Shown here piece after piece: positions 63,721-64,000 of a stretch of DNA of 64,000 nucleotides (positions are counted from its first letter, which is position 1; the number at the start of each line of letters is the position of its first letter). A program made the translations under genes and the position numbers. The stretch comes from Ligula intestinalis (Eukaryota > Platyhelminthes > Cestoda > Diphyllobothriidea > Diphyllobothriidae). The stretch spans positions 55,659,918 to 55,723,917 of the forward strand of contig JAYGXS010000005.1 in NCBI GenBank assembly GCA_036362985.1, given 5' to 3'. The notes below the pieces were generated by a model. It was not told where the DNA came from and did no database searches. It worked only from the letters and a program-made list of their open reading frames with translations.

Positions 63721-64000
63721 AAAGACAATACTGTGCGGCAAGGGGGAAGGAGGAATTGCAAGCGTTTGTGGTCAGCGGCAGTGAGAGCTGTAATCGAACC
63801 AGAGGGGAGGGGGAGGCAATAGCGAGTAGTTCTTGAAACAGTTTTCTCTTGATGCAGTGGGGGTAGGGGGCGGAAGAATTGTGGAAAAGGGTGATTAAAA
63901 GGCAAGGGAGCTGAACGGGTGATGGGGACATTATTCAAGTACCAGTTGCGGGGAATCAGTTTTAACACCAGTGTGCATTCGACTGGAAACAAAAAGGGTC
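63721..64000. other. Unrecognised stretch at window end
   Basis: G-rich on the plus strand, with overlapping open frames in several phases. No gene signal. Confidence 0.35.

Overview
The window is repeat-rich animal DNA and probably comes from a flatworm. The intron/exon structure, non-LTR retrotransposons, Penelope-like elements (PLEs) with GIY-YIG endonuclease domains, and many hammerhead-ribozyme-like (HHR) motifs beside those elements all fit a platyhelminth. I lean towards a tapeworm of the Diphyllobothriidea, but that is an impression I could not test. Only one cellular gene can be named: a two-exon deoxyhypusine hydroxylase (DOHH) gene on the plus strand (12006-12422 and 15686-16420, 383 residues) with all four metal-binding His-Glu pairs. 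A second, unidentified exon with coding-like composition starts at 4886. Almost all the rest is mobile DNA at different stages of decay.

Layout. 1-3.8 kb: a small PLE remnant with inverted ends (893-1565) and two tRNA-like relics. 3.8-7.0 kb: a LINE tail split by a 530-bp mariner element, the unidentified exon, an RTE-type LINE end and a second copy of the first LINE. 7-12 kb: mostly unrecognised, with one tRNA-headed SINE. 12-16.4 kb: DOHH. 17-26 kb: solo LTR-like repeats (family A) mixed with another dispersed repeat (family B) and HHR units. 26-31.2 kb: foldback PLE ends and more LTR-like repeats. 32-35.7 kb: a PLE endonuclease fragment, a direct repeat pair and a LINE with a reverse-transcriptase reading frame. 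35.8-39.7 kb: two long inverted repeats and a pogo/Tigger-like DNA transposon. 41.8-45.1 kb: an HHR motif, a solo LTR and the best PLE copy (RT plus GIY-YIG, minus strand). 45.6-56.6 kb: HHR units, LINE ends, PLE fragments and LTR-like repeats. 58.7-64 kb: a PLE with inverted ends, a third large copy of the first LINE, and repeats shared with 19, 30 and 47 kb.

The main result is the number and variety of HHR-like motifs. About fifteen can be recognised from a CUGANGA box, a GAAA box and paired stems between and around them. One class has a loop-less, self-complementary stem III (ACGU, AGCU or AAUU in different copies, a compensatory pattern) and looks designed to work as a dimer. A second class has a 2-bp stem II and sits just after a TATA-like box at PLE ends. 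One HHR unit of 113 bp was inserted alone: it has an 11-bp target-site duplication, and an uninterrupted copy of the target lies 640 bp away. The solo LTR-like family has TG...TA ends and 4-bp target duplications in at least six copies.

Two assembly gaps (10 Ns at 34975, 100 Ns at 47805) interrupt the window. No searches or folding programs were run. All repeat boundaries were read by eye and are approximate unless a target duplication is given.
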